IMG/VR virus record: IMGVR_UViG_3300027741_000085
Coordinates: 1 to 54,249 of that record
DNA from: a virus
Strand: one strand, 5' to 3'
DNA: 54,249 bases
Each line of letters begins with the position of its first letter. Position 1 is the first letter of the stretch. Under the pieces are notes generated by a model. The model was not told the origin of the DNA. It saw only the letters and a list, made by a program, of their open reading frames with translations, and made no database searches. The translations under genes and the position numbers were made by a program. Below are positions 6,377 through 12,728 of the stretch, piece after piece.

Positions 6377-6477
6377 CCTACGGTTCCATTTGCAGCGGCA
6401 TCGAAGCCGCTACCACCGCTTGGCATTCGCTGGGCTGGAAGCCTGCATTCGTGGATTCACTACCCCTTACGAATTAG
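6373..6477 (+). pseudogene. Truncated DNA cytosine-5 methyltransferase (5' remnant)
   Basis: Only 34 codons remain. MTYGSICSGIEAATTAWHSL matches the start of phage C5-cytosine methyltransferases: the motif I region (G-S-x-C-S-G-I-E-A) and the following WHxLGWKP. Full enzymes are several hundred residues; here motif IV (PCQ) and all later motifs are missing. The frame ends SLPLTN-stop, with the Asn and stop codons belonging to a boundary motif at 6472. The deletion or recombination joint thus lies at or next to the motif. The product cannot be active. Confidence 0.7.
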
Positions 6478-6485
6478 TCAACCAT
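6472..6485 (+). repeat. Boundary motif copy (AATTAGTCAACCAT)
   Basis: Marks the exact truncation point of the methyltransferase remnant; followed by a long pyrimidine-rich leader to the ATG at 6535. Confidence 0.7.
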
Positions 6486-6534
6486 ATCCCGCCCTCCTGA
6501 CTACTGGCTTCTGTCTTCTCACTCTTTCCTCCCC

Positions 6535-7425
6535 ATGTCTGACTGGATCAAATTCAACCGCTCGCTGCTCGCGAATCCCAAGGTGGACGCGATGCTGGCG
6601 ATTCTTTCCCAGCGTCGCAATGTTACGTTACGTGTTACGTCACGCGATACGGTGATTGTAACATTGCTCTCGTTATTCTTCGTCATCAATGATCATGCAG
6701 ACGGGGAACTCGTGCGTAACGCAGATGAGGATTGGGTGGACCGTCACAGCACGGAGGGCTTCGCAAGCGCACTCCAAAAAGTGGGGTGGTTGGAAGTGAC
6801 GGAAGAGGGATTACGCTTCCCGAAATTCCTTAACCATAACTCTCCAGCCCGCTCCCGTAAGCCTGCGAAGAGCAATGCAGAGCGGCAAGCTGAGTATCGC
6901 GCTCGTAAAAAAGGCGTTACTTCACCCCCCGCAGAATCCCCAGCCAGTGACGTAACAAGTAACGATGATGTTATGTTACGCTGTAACGTTACAGTAACAG
7001 AGAGAAGAGAAGAGAAGAGAAGAGATATTAATAAAGAAAGTAATCACGCGGGCGTGAGGGAAGCAGGAAAGCCGGACCCAGAAACGGAACTCGTGGAGAA
7101 GATCGTCACGGCCTACACGAAGCGAAAGGACGCGCCGATGGAGTGTCGCCAAGCAGTGCTAGCTGCTCTGCGCGGCGGTGAAGATGGCGTTACGATTCTG
7201 AGCGCGGTGCAACGTTACGTTACGGAAATCGAAGCGTCTCCGCACGGTTGGGATAACGCTTACATCCCGAACGCTAAGGCGTTCTTCACGGGCGCGCAGT
7301 GGGGCAGCATCGGCGGCCTCATCGCTCGGCTGAAAACGAACGGAGAGAAAGTCATTCGGCATCAGCAGGAGCAGAAGCGCTTACCTGTGACCACTGGACT
7401 CACCTTGGACTGGAACAATTCCTAA
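6535..7425 (+). CDS. Replication initiator / DnaD- or O-like protein
   Basis: 296 aa. Residues 1-110 read as a winged-helix domain (SDWIKFNRSLLANPKV ... FASALQKVGWLEVTEEGLRFPKF) as in phage replication initiators. A basic segment (NAERQAEYRARKKG) and a charged linker follow, then a C-terminal helical domain like DnaD. It lies directly upstream of a DnaC-like loader, the O-P arrangement of lambdoid phages. Its coding sequence contains many GTTACG/CGTAAC repeats and a purine tract, so it probably contains its own origin. The leader has no Shine-Dalgarno. Confidence 0.65.
   Translation: MSDWIKFNRSLLANPKVDAMLAILSQRRNVTLRVTSRDTVIVTLLSLFFVINDHADGELVRNADEDWVDRHSTEGFASALQKVGWLEVTEEGLRFPKFLNHNSPARSRKPAKSNAERQAEYRARKKGVTSPPAESPASDVTSNDDVMLRCNVTVTERREEKRRDINKESNHAGVREAGKPDPETELVEKIVTAYTKRKDAPMECRQAVLAALRGGEDGVTILSAVQRYVTEIEASPHGWDNAYIPNAKAFFTGAQWGSIGGLIARLKTNGEKVIRHQQEQKRLPVTTGLTLDWNNS
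6622..7044. other. Putative replication origin inside the initiator gene
   Basis: Repeated GTTACG or its complement at 6622, 6627, 6634, 6715, 6915, 6951, 6959, 6975, 6983 and 6987. They are followed by a run of GA-rich purines (about 6999-7024) and an AT-rich stretch (7025-7042). Iterons plus a purine/AT-rich region within the initiator gene mirror the lambda origin in gene O. Confidence 0.55.
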
Positions 7426-7429
7426 CGCC

Positions 7430-8161
7430 ATGACTACCACGACTGCACCTTTACAAAATCCCCATTCTCCGGGCAGCAAAGCTTTCTGGGACTGGCATCA
7501 TGCCCGAATCGCTGCGCTGGATGCTGAACAGCGGGAAGTGATGAAGGTCGCGGGCGTGGAAGCAGCGCGGCGGCGCTGGAAAGCCATCCCGATAGAACTC
7601 ACTATGCCAATCAATCCGAAGCATTCCGGTTTCTGCATCTCTGACGAGTATTTGCAATACTGCCGGAAGTGGGACCCCGCGAGCGGGCGCGGCATCGGCT
7701 TGGTGGGAAGCCCAGGGATCGGCAAGACTCGAGTGCTCATTGAGATTCTTGGTCGCCTGCCGGTCTATGTCCCGTGGCTTTACCTCCCTGTGTGGCAGTT
7801 CTGCGAGTGCGTGGCCTTGGCTAATAGCCGCAACACGCAAGAAGCGCAGGAAGCACGTCATCTGCTGCAAAAAGCGCGCCGAGTGAAGGTGCTACTCTGG
7901 GATGACATCGGCGATCTCCGCGCCACGGATGCCTGCGTGCAAGAAGCGAAAGCCATGGTGGACTATCGCGTGCATCATCGGCTCCCCTTGCTCTGGACGG
8001 GAAACCCTAGCCAATCTGCACTAATCAGCAAATACGGCAAAGACGAAGCCATGCTGACCCAGATGCAAGCCGTGGTGCGCCGCCTGACCGGGTTCTCATG
8101 GATGCCTGGTGCGCGCACTGAAGCCCAGCCTAGCCTTTCGTTGGACACTCCAACAAACTGA
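7430..8161 (+). CDS. DnaC-like helicase loader (AAA+ ATPase)
   Basis: 243 aa. Walker A GSPGIGKT near residue 90 and Walker B VLLWDDIGD near residue 158, with later sensor-type residues (LLWTGN), as in the DnaC/IstB/DnaI loader group. It would load a replicative helicase, of host or phage, at the origin. It follows the initiator gene by four bases and probably forms one functional unit with it. The N-terminal 70 residues would contact the helicase or initiator. Confidence 0.8.
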   Translation: MTTTTAPLQNPHSPGSKAFWDWHHARIAALDAEQREVMKVAGVEAARRRWKAIPIELTMPINPKHSGFCISDEYLQYCRKWDPASGRGIGLVGSPGIGKTRVLIEILGRLPVYVPWLYLPVWQFCECVALANSRNTQEAQEARHLLQKARRVKVLLWDDIGDLRATDACVQEAKAMVDYRVHHRLPLLWTGNPSQSALISKYGKDEAMLTQMQAVVRRLTGFSWMPGARTEAQPSLSLDTPTN

Positions 8162-8197
8162 CAAGAATCAACCCTAAAACCTAAGACATCTCATTCA

Positions 8198-8386
8198 ATG
8201 AAAAAACCAAAAGTCAAATTCAGCCCCGAAGAACGCGAACGCTGACGCTTTTTCCAGCATTACACGGCCCGTATCCCTCGGAACATCATGAGCCCGCAGA
8301 ACGGGAAGAACAAGGTGCAACGGGCGCGGTTATCGTCTGCCTTTAGCAACTTCCGCCGCTGGGATAAACTGCCCGCATTCATTTAA
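8198..8386 (+). pseudogene. Small gene interrupted by an in-frame TGA
   Basis: The frame from ATG 8198 reads MKKPKVKFSPEERER, then TGA at 8243-8245, then continues in the same frame for 47 codons (RFFQHYTARIPRN ... WDKLPAFI) to TAA at 8384. The continuation looks like a normal small basic phage protein, so the TGA probably replaced a sense codon such as TGG. An internal ATG (near 8288) could give a 32-residue product. TGA is used as a normal stop elsewhere in the window. Confidence 0.5.
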
Positions 8387-8390
8387 GATC

Positions 8391-8606
8391 ATGAACAGTA
8401 AAACCGCTAAACTCATCCGTCGCTTTTCTCATGAAGGCGAACGAAGATTCGACCCAAACATTCGCGCTCATTATTTAGCAGCGAAACGAGGCTGGAACCG
8501 CACACCCCGCGCGCAACGGAAACTTATCCGCCAGGATATGAAAACCGTGGTGCGGCATCGGGTGCCATCGGCTACTTTAACCTCAGTTCCGGCGACAGAG
8601 AATTAG
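8391..8606 (+). CDS. Small basic protein
   Basis: 71 aa, strongly basic (RRFSHEGERR, RAQRKLIRQD), likely nucleic-acid binding. No family recognised. Its final Asn and stop codon are from a boundary motif (8601), as for three other frames in this operon. Confidence 0.5.
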   Translation: MNSKTAKLIRRFSHEGERRFDPNIRAHYLAAKRGWNRTPRAQRKLIRQDMKTVVRHRVPSATLTSVPATEN

Positions 8607-8614
8607 TCAACCAT
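8601..8614 (+). repeat. Boundary motif copy (AATTAGTCAACCAT)
   Basis: Supplies the stop of the gene ending at 8606 and is followed by a leader CCCTTTCTTCTCCTC directly before the ATG at 8633. Confidence 0.7.
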
Positions 8615-8632
8615 CCGCCCTTTCTTCTCCTC

Positions 8633-9172
8633 ATGAGCACCATGCATTTATCTAAATCCGAGATGCCGCCGATCCCATCGGCTCCACCGGACCCGATCTT
8701 GCTTGGCGCTCGTGGGGATCGGAGGTTAAATTACAACAGCGCCACGGGGCGGCGCTTGTTCCACCAGTCCCACATGCCGCTGGGTCGGCACGCGGGAAAG
8801 ATCATGGAGCGAGTGCCGGCGGCTTATCTGGTGGAGTTCTACGACTGCCGTTATGCGGAAATGAGCACGCAGCAACGCAAGGACTGGTATCCCGTCTGGT
8901 GCTACTGTGATACGCACATCAAAGACCTTCGCTGCCGTGTGGAAACCGAACTCGTCTTAACCGACCTGAAACCTAAGCTACCCAGAGAATACACCCTACG
9001 CCTGAAATGCACTCTCATCAGCTTAACCGCGGCAGCTACCAGCCAGTCTCCGCACCACAAGTGCGAAATCTGCCACGATATAGCGGGTGTGAAATGTGAC
9101 TGTGACCCTGTTTTGAAAAACAAACGGAATATGAGCCGCGCCAGTTATGTAAAGAGGAAAGGAATTTTATAA
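8633..9172 (+). CDS. DUF3820-like protein with C-terminal Cys cluster
   Basis: 179 aa. The segment MPLGRHAGKIMERVPAAYLV resembles DUF3820 (M-P-F-G-K-xx-G-K-xx-x-x-V-P-x-x-Y-L), a short phage domain of unknown role. The C-terminus has CEICHDIAGVKCDCD, which could bind zinc. A second Met at codon 4 is an alternative start. The stop TAA is the last backbone position before array b; the bases TATAACG there resemble an attC left box. Confidence 0.5.
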   Translation: MSTMHLSKSEMPPIPSAPPDPILLGARGDRRLNYNSATGRRLFHQSHMPLGRHAGKIMERVPAAYLVEFYDCRYAEMSTQQRKDWYPVWCYCDTHIKDLRCRVETELVLTDLKPKLPREYTLRLKCTLISLTAAATSQSPHHKCEICHDIAGVKCDCDPVLKNKRNMSRASYVKRKGIL

Positions 9173-9179
9173 CGACAAG

Positions 9180-9489
9180 GTGAGCGCGCGCCTGACAGCG
9201 CCGCTCCGAATCGGAAAGAAACTCCATAAGCAAAAAGAAAGCATCAACGTCACATCGGAAGTCGCAATCGGGTAAAGTCTCTGACAAAATTGCCCGCCAC
9301 TTTTTTCAACGCTTCGACAATGGAAGCGACACATGCAAGCGGCTCGCTGCTCGTGGCGGGCGATGGCCGGACAAAGAAACCGACCTCGGTGGAGTCTGTG
9401 AATCCGCCTTCGCATCAATAATTGAGGACGCACTCAATGCGCTGAACGACCAAACTCTGCCGACCGAAGGGGCGGCGAAAAAGCCATGA
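9180..9489 (+). pseudogene. Frameshifted first cassette gene of array b
   Basis: A GTG-started frame (9180-9275, ending SEVAIG-stop) is continued in another frame that lacks a start codon and runs to TGA at 9489 (KVSDKIARHFFQRF ... EGAAKKP). Removing one T near 9273 would join them smoothly, so this looks like a single gene with a one-base frameshift. The fused product would be about 103 aa, helical, with no known domain. The stop overlaps the next start (ATGA) inside attC b1. Before it, AACGACAAGGTGAGCGCGC resembles a decayed attC left arm. Confidence 0.4.
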
Positions 9490-9542
9490 AATCACGAAAG
9501 ACTACATCCGCCCCGAAGGTTGGCAGCAGTGCCTTGTTCGGC
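9441..9542 (+). repeat. attC-like integron site b1
   Basis: From box GCTGAAC (9441-9447) to GTTCGGC (9536-9542). Arms CTGCCGACCGAAGGGGCGG and CCGCCCCGAAGGTTGGCAG pair, with one extra-helical G following in the 3' arm. ATGA overlap at 9486-9489 lies in the loop. Confidence 0.85.
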
Positions 9543-9806
9543 ACTTGGTCGCCGCCAGACACGGCCCCGAGAAACGGCACGCTCATCCTCGGAGACTTTG
9601 GATGGCCATGGCCGCTGCTTGCGGTCTGGGATGAGTATGATGAGCAATGGGTGACGGCCACCCTGCAAGCCTGCCCGATGGAGAATGGGAAGAAGAACTC
9701 ATACCTTGAAACTGACACGGAAAAGGGCAGCGCATTGAAGCGATGGACTCCGCTACCGCTGCTGCCGAACGTCTCGGATCAGGCGACGGCGAGGAGGAAG
9801 CAATGA
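9486..9806 (+). CDS. Cassette gene, DUF551-like protein
   Basis: 106 aa. Contains SPPDTAPRNGTLILGDFGWP, a Trp/Tyr-rich middle and a C-terminal KRWTPLPLLP, the layout of DUF551-type phage proteins (an ending near H/R-W-x-P-L-P). The ATG lies in the loop of attC b1 and the stop lies in the loop of attC b2, where it overlaps the next start as ATGA. Its cassette starts GTTCGGC and ends GCCGAAC, exact complements. It is a distant relative of the cassette gene at 263-571. Function unknown. Confidence 0.6.
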   Translation: MKSRKTTSAPKVGSSALFGTWSPPDTAPRNGTLILGDFGWPWPLLAVWDEYDEQWVTATLQACPMENGKKNSYLETDTEKGSALKRWTPLPLLPNVSDQATARRKQ

Positions 9807-9855
9807 AGACACGACAGACTAAATCGAGCCGTTGCCTGCATCCGATTTGTTCGGT
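9764..9855 (+). repeat. attC-like integron site b2
   Basis: From GCCGAAC (9764-9770) to GTTCGGT (9849-9855). Arms TCGGATCAGGCGACGGC and GCCGTTGCCTGCATCCGA pair with one extra-helical base. The loop holds a purine-rich GGAGGAAG and an ATGA overlap (9803-9806). Confidence 0.9.
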
Positions 9856-10087
9856 CTTGTTGGCGTGTCCATTTTGCGGCGGCAAAGCAAAACGTGGCCG
9901 CAAGGCGATAGGCTTCGACACCATCGCTGATATCGTGCGTTGCGGTGCGGTGCGTTGCCCTGTGCATCCAGAAACAACACCGTGCGACCATCGCGGAATA
10001 CTGCGAGGCAAACGAGGCGCGGCGGAAGTGTGGAACCATAGACCGAACGTCGGCGGTGAGGCGACGGCGAGCGAGGCGCACCGCTGA
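9803..10087 (+). CDS. Lar-like restriction alleviation protein (cassette gene)
   Basis: 94 aa from ATG 9803. LLACPFCGGKA, then paired cysteines, then AAEVWNHRP match the Lar family (LxPCPFCGG ... A-x-x-x-W-N-x-R). Lar proteins lessen type I restriction of phage DNA, classically by enhancing host modification. Unlike backbone genes it has a strong Shine-Dalgarno (GGAGGAAG), and this lies in the attC b2 loop. Its last 13 residues (NVGGEATASEAHR) are coded by attC b3 and are identical to the end of another cassette protein at 35301-35534. The cassette starts GTTCGGT and ends ACCGAAC, exact complements. Confidence 0.75.
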   Translation: MKTRQTKSSRCLHPICSVLLACPFCGGKAKRGRKAIGFDTIADIVRCGAVRCPVHPETTPCDHRGILRGKRGAAEVWNHRPNVGGEATASEAHR

Positions 10088-10134
10088 CACGACAAAATTT
10101 TTACGAGCCGTTGCCTCCACTGCTCTTGTTAGAC
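10042..10134 (+). repeat. attC-like integron site b3
   Basis: From ACCGAAC (10042-10048) to GTTAGAC (10128-10134). Arms GCGGTGAGGCGACGGC and GCCGTTGCCTCCACTGC pair. The two boxes do not complement each other, as expected when they belong to different cassettes. Nearly identical to attC c5. Confidence 0.9.
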
Positions 10135-10312
10135 CCAACGAACCACAAATATGCACTCCTGCCCTGAATGCGGACAAGCCTGTTATTGCAATGGCGACAT
10201 CGACGACATTGACGCAAACGCGATGGATGGACCACCGTTCTGCGAACACCCATGTATTGAGCCAGAGAAAGATGATCGCTGGCCTGATGACCCACCAGAA
10301 GTGAAGTCTAAC
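10046..10312 (+). repeat. 267-bp repeat, copy 1
   Basis: Differs from 35493-35759 at two positions by eye. Contains an attC and the whole zinc-ribbon-like cassette gene. Confidence 0.9.
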
Positions 10313-10321
10313 AGTGATTAG
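10151..10321 (+). CDS. Cassette gene, zinc-ribbon-like small protein (copy 1)
   Basis: 56 aa. Starts MHSCPECGQACYCNGD with further Cys and His (CEHPC), a likely zinc-binding knuckle, then an acidic Pro-rich tail. Starts 17 bases after the GTTAGAC box; the cassette ends GTCTAAC, its exact complement. Compared with the copy at 35598 it has two substitutions and a different C-terminus (SNSD instead of a longer tail), because a different sequence follows the GTCTAAC box. Function unknown; similar small Cys-rich proteins are common in phages. Confidence 0.6.
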   Translation: MHSCPECGQACYCNGDIDDIDANAMDGPPFCEHPCIEPEKDDRWPDDPPEVKSNSD

Positions 10322-10338
10322 CCTACCACCCGTTAGCA
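10306..10338 (+). repeat. Terminal short attC-like site of array b
   Basis: GTCTAAC, 19 bases, GTTAGCA. From 10315 it shares 29 identical bases (TGATTAGCCTACCACCC and onward) with the end of array c at 36071. The hairpin is only 5-7 bp, so it may be an anchor (attI-like or secondary) site instead of a full attC. Confidence 0.55.
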
Positions 10339-10363
10339 TAATGGTTTTCCGTTGTAATATTGC

Positions 10364-10612
10364 ATGATGCATTCACCATCAGGAATAGAGGTTGCAGTTT
10401 GCCAAGATATTGCGGAGCGTCAGCAAAAGGGTATCGCTAAATATGGCGTGACGGTGGCGGATAATCCGCTGGAATTGCGGGACTGGCTCCAACACGCCTA
10501 CGAGGAGACTTTAGACAAAGCTGTTTATCTGAAACGAGCTATCGCGGAAATGGATAGGGCGAATCAAAACCCATCGCTAACACTTCCCCCACTGCTACCG
10601 AAGTCTGAATAG
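10364..10612 (+). CDS. Small hypothetical phage protein (AYEETLD motif)
   Basis: 82 aa from tandem ATG codons. ERQQKGIAKYGVTVADNPLE and LRDWLQHAYEETLDKAVYLK form a helical pattern seen in small phage proteins related by eye to MazG-like or dATP/dGTP pyrophosphohydrolase helices (E-E-x-x-D). I cannot confirm the family. The 3' end overlaps the terminase gene, on the opposite strand, by 49 bases. Confidence 0.55.
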   Translation: MMHSPSGIEVAVCQDIAERQQKGIAKYGVTVADNPLELRDWLQHAYEETLDKAVYLKRAIAEMDRANQNPSLTLPPLLPKSE

Positions 10613-12396
10613 GAAGTGACGCCTGCGCCGATGGGTCCTTGATAAAGGGTAGCCGAGGGGAGACACTTGATACCGATGGCGCTACTCATAACCCAATCGT
10701 CATGCCAACCGGCTGCGGCTTCGAGTTTGCCGTCCACGTTCTGAAACACGCGGAGTTCGTGGCGGGTGCGCTCACAGGGGATGCTGATTTCTTCTTCACG
10801 CACGAGACGGGCGACGACATCTATCATGTCCCGCTTGTTGTTGGCAGTGGTAAGCCAGCCGGGGATGCGAATGATTTTCCCCTGCCCTACAGGTTTGGTT
10901 TCGTCCGCGCGGCGTCGGCACCAAAGAGGCACGCCACGGCGTCGAAGCATCTCAATGATGCCGTGCATGTTGTTGACCTCCGGGGCGCAGACGCAGTTCC
11001 CATACTCACGGGACATGAGGCTAATCCAGTCACAAAGCACATCCAAGTCCACCCGACAATCTGGCGGGATGGCTGCGACTTGTTTGACAGGCCAGTAAGA
11101 ACCTTCTGAATCCGTGTAAGCATCCCGCCACACACTGACGGCGTGGCAGTCAGGTTCACCCCGACTGCCTGCGGCTTGTTCTCCCGTCATGAAGTCGGCG
11201 CTGATGAGGTAGCGACAGCCGATGCGGGGCGGCTCCCACACGCGGAGCCAAGCATCCGAACGGGCGCAGGGCTGAAATACGGGCGGGCGCATCTCATTGA
11301 GCTGCACTTGTCCATCACGGTTTAGCTGCTCACTTTCCAGCGTGCCCCAAAGCGTTTGCTGGGTGATGGCCATGGTGTCCAGGGTATCAAGGCCATCGAG
11401 GTCAAAGCGATTGTTTCCCGTGCCCCTGAAACAAGTGATGTCATCTGAGGGATATTCGACATCGAAACGCCGTGGATCTCCGCCTGATCGAGGATCTGAA
11501 ATCACGTCACGCCGCCACTGAAGATGTGCGGCGCTGATCTTCCAGTGATTCCCATATTTGGCCATCAAGCGCGATTCCCACTCGTCCAAGGAGTTCATGA
11601 GGGCTTCGCCTTCTGTAGCGGTCATCTTGCGCAGCGGTTTGGAGTCTTCAAAACCAAACCATGGATAGAAGACTTTCACGTAGCCATTGCCACGCTTGCC
11701 CGCTTTGAACTCGTCGAACGTGATCGCACCGTTGTAGGTTTCGTAGTAGACGCCTTGCTGTCCGTTCGCGGTGCTCTCAATGATCACGCAGGTATTTGGC
11801 AGGTCCGGCACACAGTTTAGGAGCGACTGGAATACAGCCTCGCCCGTGGCCTTGCCGCTGGGTCGGTAGTAGGCGGCTTCAGAAGCGAGAACAAACTGGA
11901 ACGTCCCGCCCATCCCGGCGCGTGGATCGTTCGCGGTTTCTTCGTAGAGCTTGCTGCCGTGGCTGAAGCCCATGCCGTCTTTGTCCGGGGTATTCCCCCA
12001 ATTCCATCGGTCGTTATCTGTGTAGCGATGGAAGATTTCCATCAGTTTACCCGTGGTATTTTTATCGTCACCAAGAATGCCGCCTGTGCAACAGAAGTTC
12101 CGCAAGTGCGTGTAAAGCAGGGCAAGCGAGATGGTGGAAGATCCTTTCTGCCGTGGCTTCAAGATGACGATGCGGCAGGGCTGCCCCGTCTCAATGCAGT
12201 ATTTATAGATGTCTACGACCTGACGCTGGAATTCGTTGAGGCGCAGTTCAGGGAACTTCACCAGTCGCCCGCCCTTGTCCTGAATGGCCCCCTCCATCTG
12301 AAGCCAAACGGCAGGATTCCCGCGCACCTCCATCTGGGCCTCAAGGCGAGCGATGGCGTCCGCTGCCTTGGTCTTGGGGGAAGCGATGGCGACCAT
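10564..12396 (-). CDS. terL: Terminase large subunit
   Basis: 610 aa from the ATG at 12396; an upstream TTG would add nine residues. Walker A-like KPRQKGSST near residue 80, Walker B/coupling region CVIIESTANG near 205, and a C-terminal nuclease domain with SADFMTGEQ (Asp), CVCAPEVNN and GWHDDWVMSSAIG (Asp pair). This is the ATP-driven motor and nuclease that packages DNA. It is last in a minus-strand operon with the small subunit and divergent from the portal gene. Confidence 0.9.
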   Translation of the reverse strand: MVAIASPKTKAADAIARLEAQMEVRGNPAVWLQMEGAIQDKGGRLVKFPELRLNEFQRQVVDIYKYCIETGQPCRIVILKPRQKGSSTISLALLYTHLRNFCCTGGILGDDKNTTGKLMEIFHRYTDNDRWNWGNTPDKDGMGFSHGSKLYEETANDPRAGMGGTFQFVLASEAAYYRPSGKATGEAVFQSLLNCVPDLPNTCVIIESTANGQQGVYYETYNGAITFDEFKAGKRGNGYVKVFYPWFGFEDSKPLRKMTATEGEALMNSLDEWESRLMAKYGNHWKISAAHLQWRRDVISDPRSGGDPRRFDVEYPSDDITCFRGTGNNRFDLDGLDTLDTMAITQQTLWGTLESEQLNRDGQVQLNEMRPPVFQPCARSDAWLRVWEPPRIGCRYLISADFMTGEQAAGSRGEPDCHAVSVWRDAYTDSEGSYWPVKQVAAIPPDCRVDLDVLCDWISLMSREYGNCVCAPEVNNMHGIIEMLRRRGVPLWCRRRADETKPVGQGKIIRIPGWLTTANNKRDMIDVVARLVREEEISIPCERTRHELRVFQNVDGKLEAAAGWHDDWVMSSAIGIKCLPSATLYQGPIGAGVTSYSDFGSSGGSVSDGF

Positions 12397-12413
12397 GGTA
12401 ACAAATGAGCGGT

Positions 12414-12728
12414 TTAACCCCAATCATCATCTGCGGGCGGGCCATCATCGTGGCCGCCGCTTTTGTCTTGTCGTTTTTGGACAACATCGAAAAGCTTCAC
12501 CCGCGCGGAACTGCTGCCCTTGTCCGCCATGGCTTTAGCGAGCATAAAAAGGGCGGGATGGAGAATGTCCAAATTGAACTTCAACTCGAGCCACTTGTTC
12601 CCATCGTTGTTGTTTTCGTGCTCCAGTAAAACACCGATGTCTCGGTATTCGACGGTAGGTTTGTCCTTTCCTTGCTGCTGGTAGGAACCGACGGGAAGAC
12701 AGGCGCGTTTAATGATGCGGGTGCTCAT
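12414..12728 (-). CDS. Hypothetical packaging-operon protein
   Basis: 104 aa. STRIIKRACLPVGSYQQQG, then a beta-rich middle (VEYRDIGVLLEHENNND) and an acidic tail. It resembles small phage proteins that begin with a basic strand and the phrase LPVGxY, of unknown role. Start overlaps the upstream stop (ATGA). It lies between the two terminase genes, so a packaging or DNA-binding role is possible. Confidence 0.5.
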   Translation of the reverse strand: MSTRIIKRACLPVGSYQQQGKDKPTVEYRDIGVLLEHENNNDGNKWLELKFNLDILHPALFMLAKAMADKGSSSARVKLFDVVQKRQDKSGGHDDGPPADDDWG

